From positions 1 through 15,179 of the forward strand of contig JAJAYN010000100.1 of the NCBI GenBank assembly GCA_026786225.1: 15,179 bases of DNA. Reading direction: 5' to 3'. The position numbers and the translations under genes were made by a program. This document shows, piece by piece, positions 14,169 to 15,179 of this stretch; positions within the stretch are counted from its first letter, which is position 1; every line of letters starts with the position of its first letter. This stretch comes from Burkholderiales bacterium (GTDB lineage: Bacteria > Pseudomonadota > Gammaproteobacteria > Burkholderiales > Usitatibacteraceae). The notes beneath the pieces were generated by a model, which ran no database searches, was not told the DNA's origin, and saw nothing but the letters and a program-made list of their open reading frames with translations.

Positions 14169-15179
14169 ATGATTGATTCAACCTCCTCTGTCGAAAAGCC
14201 TGTCCTGCTGCGGATGCGCCAGTACGCGCAACTCGCTGCGGTCGTCATCGTGATCGTCGGTTGCTTTCTGGTTCTCAAACCATTCATCCCGGCGGTTCTG
14301 TTTGAGGCCGTGGTGTGCTCTGCGAGTTGGCCAATGTACGTCTGGATGCGCAGGAAGCTATGGCAGAACGCTACGCTTGCCGCGTTGGCGATGAGTTTGT
14401 TGTTGATGGTGGTGGTCATCGCGCCATCGCTGTTGTTGGCAGCCAGCCTCTCCGACAAAGTGACCACGCTGGCTGACGCCATCAACGCCGCACTCGCTGC
14501 CGGGCCCATGGCGCCGCCGGATTGGCTGGTACGCGTGCCGGTCGTGGGCGAAGTCGCGGCGAACTATTGGCAGCAAGCCGCCACCTCCGGTGAAAGTCTC
14601 GCGACCCAGGCCAAGGGATTGCTTGAGCCTGCGCGCGGGCTCCTGATCGGTACCGGCAAGGCTGCGGGGCAGGGCCTGTTGCAACTGGTGCTGGCCGTGT
14701 TCATTGGATTCTTCTTTTATCGCGATGGCGACGCATTGATGGCGGCGTTGCGCAAAGCAATTGACCGGCTCGCCGGTGATTTGGCGGGTGAGCTCATCGC
14801 CACCATCCAGAACACCGTGATCGGCGTGGTACACGGTATTTTTGGTACAGCGCTCGCGCAGGCGGTGGTGGCGGTGATTGGCTTCCTGATCGCCGGCGTG
14901 CCGGGCGCGTGGCTGCTCGGCGTGGCGACATTTTTCCTGTCGCTGGTACCAGTCGGCCCACCGCTGATCTGGGGCGGGGCTTCGATCTGGCTGATGTTCC
15001 AGGGCGAAACGGGCTGGGCGATTTTCATGTTCCTGTGGGGCCTGCTGTTTATCAGCACCATCGACAACGTCGTCAAGCCTTTCCTCATCAGCCGCGCCAG
15101 CAATCTGCCGCTGCTGGTGGTCGTCCTCGGCGTGCTCGGCGGCGTGATTGCGTTTGGCTTTATCGGCGTGTTTATCGGC
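14169..15179 (+). CDS. AI-2E family transporter (partial, 3' end missing)
   Basis: The frame runs from ATG 14169 to the right edge: 337 codons, with perhaps 20-30 residues missing. It has about seven or eight hydrophobic segments. An early pair (about 20-50) is followed by a long amphipathic region (about 95-165), then LVLAVFIGFFFYRDGD, GIFGTALAQAVVAVIGFLIAGVPGA, FLSLVPVGPPLIWGGASIW and ISTIDNVVKPFLIS, all recognised AI-2E (PF01594) signatures. Family members are membrane exporters or channels for small molecules or ions; the AI-2 name comes from one E. coli member and does not prove the substrate here. No strong ribosome site precedes the start. The 122-nt gap before it holds a short GGCCT/AGGCC hairpin without a T run. 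Confidence 0.88.
   Translation, partial: MIDSTSSVEKPVLLRMRQYAQLAAVVIVIVGCFLVLKPFIPAVLFEAVVCSASWPMYVWMRRKLWQNATLAALAMSLLLMVVVIAPSLLLAASLSDKVTTLADAINAALAAGPMAPPDWLVRVPVVGEVAANYWQQAATSGESLATQAKGLLEPARGLLIGTGKAAGQGLLQLVLAVFIGFFFYRDGDALMAALRKAIDRLAGDLAGELIATIQNTVIGVVHGIFGTALAQAVVAVIGFLIAGVPGAWLLGVATFFLSLVPVGPPLIWGGASIWLMFQGETGWAIFMFLWGLLFISTIDNVVKPFLISRASNLPLLVVVLGVLGGVIAFGFIGVFIG

Overview
The window reads as chromosomal DNA from a GC-rich proteobacterium, most likely beta- or gammaproteobacterial. This rests on gene content (SoxXA cytochromes, PAS/GGDEF signalling, YceI, DUF2277) and on short palindromic intergenic repeats, not on any marker gene, so it is an inference. I see no tRNA, rRNA, CRISPR array, integrase or intact transposase.

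Layout. At 2-118 is the 3' end of a GGDEF protein, convergent with an exported DUF1579-like protein (183-761, minus). A gene-free stretch (762-1136) holds two different palindromic elements and a candidate promoter for a class I methyltransferase (1137-2072). Next come a DUF2277 protein and an NAD-dependent epimerase/dehydratase-like protein only 7 nt apart (2249-3575), a four-helix membrane protein (3686-4192), an exported YceI-like protein (4308-4877), a class V aminotransferase/cysteine-desulfurase-like enzyme (5048-6283), a 64-residue membrane protein (6515-6709) and a membrane-anchored cupin (6886-7329). A gene-free stretch at 7330-7725 contains degenerate repeats. On the minus strand, a large diguanylate cyclase (9013-11559) lies 12 nt upstream of a serine hydrolase of the beta-lactamase fold (7726-9000). 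That hydrolase frame is interrupted by two in-frame stop codons. Divergently, soxX, soxA and a secreted methyltransferase (11835-14046) form a tight unit joined by ATGA and TAATG overlaps. An AI-2E-family transporter (14169 onward) runs off the right edge.

How the parts work together. SoxX and SoxA should form the periplasmic c-type cytochrome complex that attaches thiosulfate to the SoxYZ carrier. No soxYZ, soxB or soxCD is visible, so the carrier must be encoded elsewhere or the complex has another role. The methyltransferase downstream may be co-translated with soxA. Most other genes look like single housekeeping or accessory units.

The most notable non-coding signal is a family of about 66-nt hairpins present three times, at 925-989, 2140-2205 and 4937-5002, always in the same orientation and always between genes. 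Two copies differ at paired positions in ways that keep the stem intact. The most notable coding signal is the doubly interrupted hydrolase. No clearly new multi-gene system is visible.
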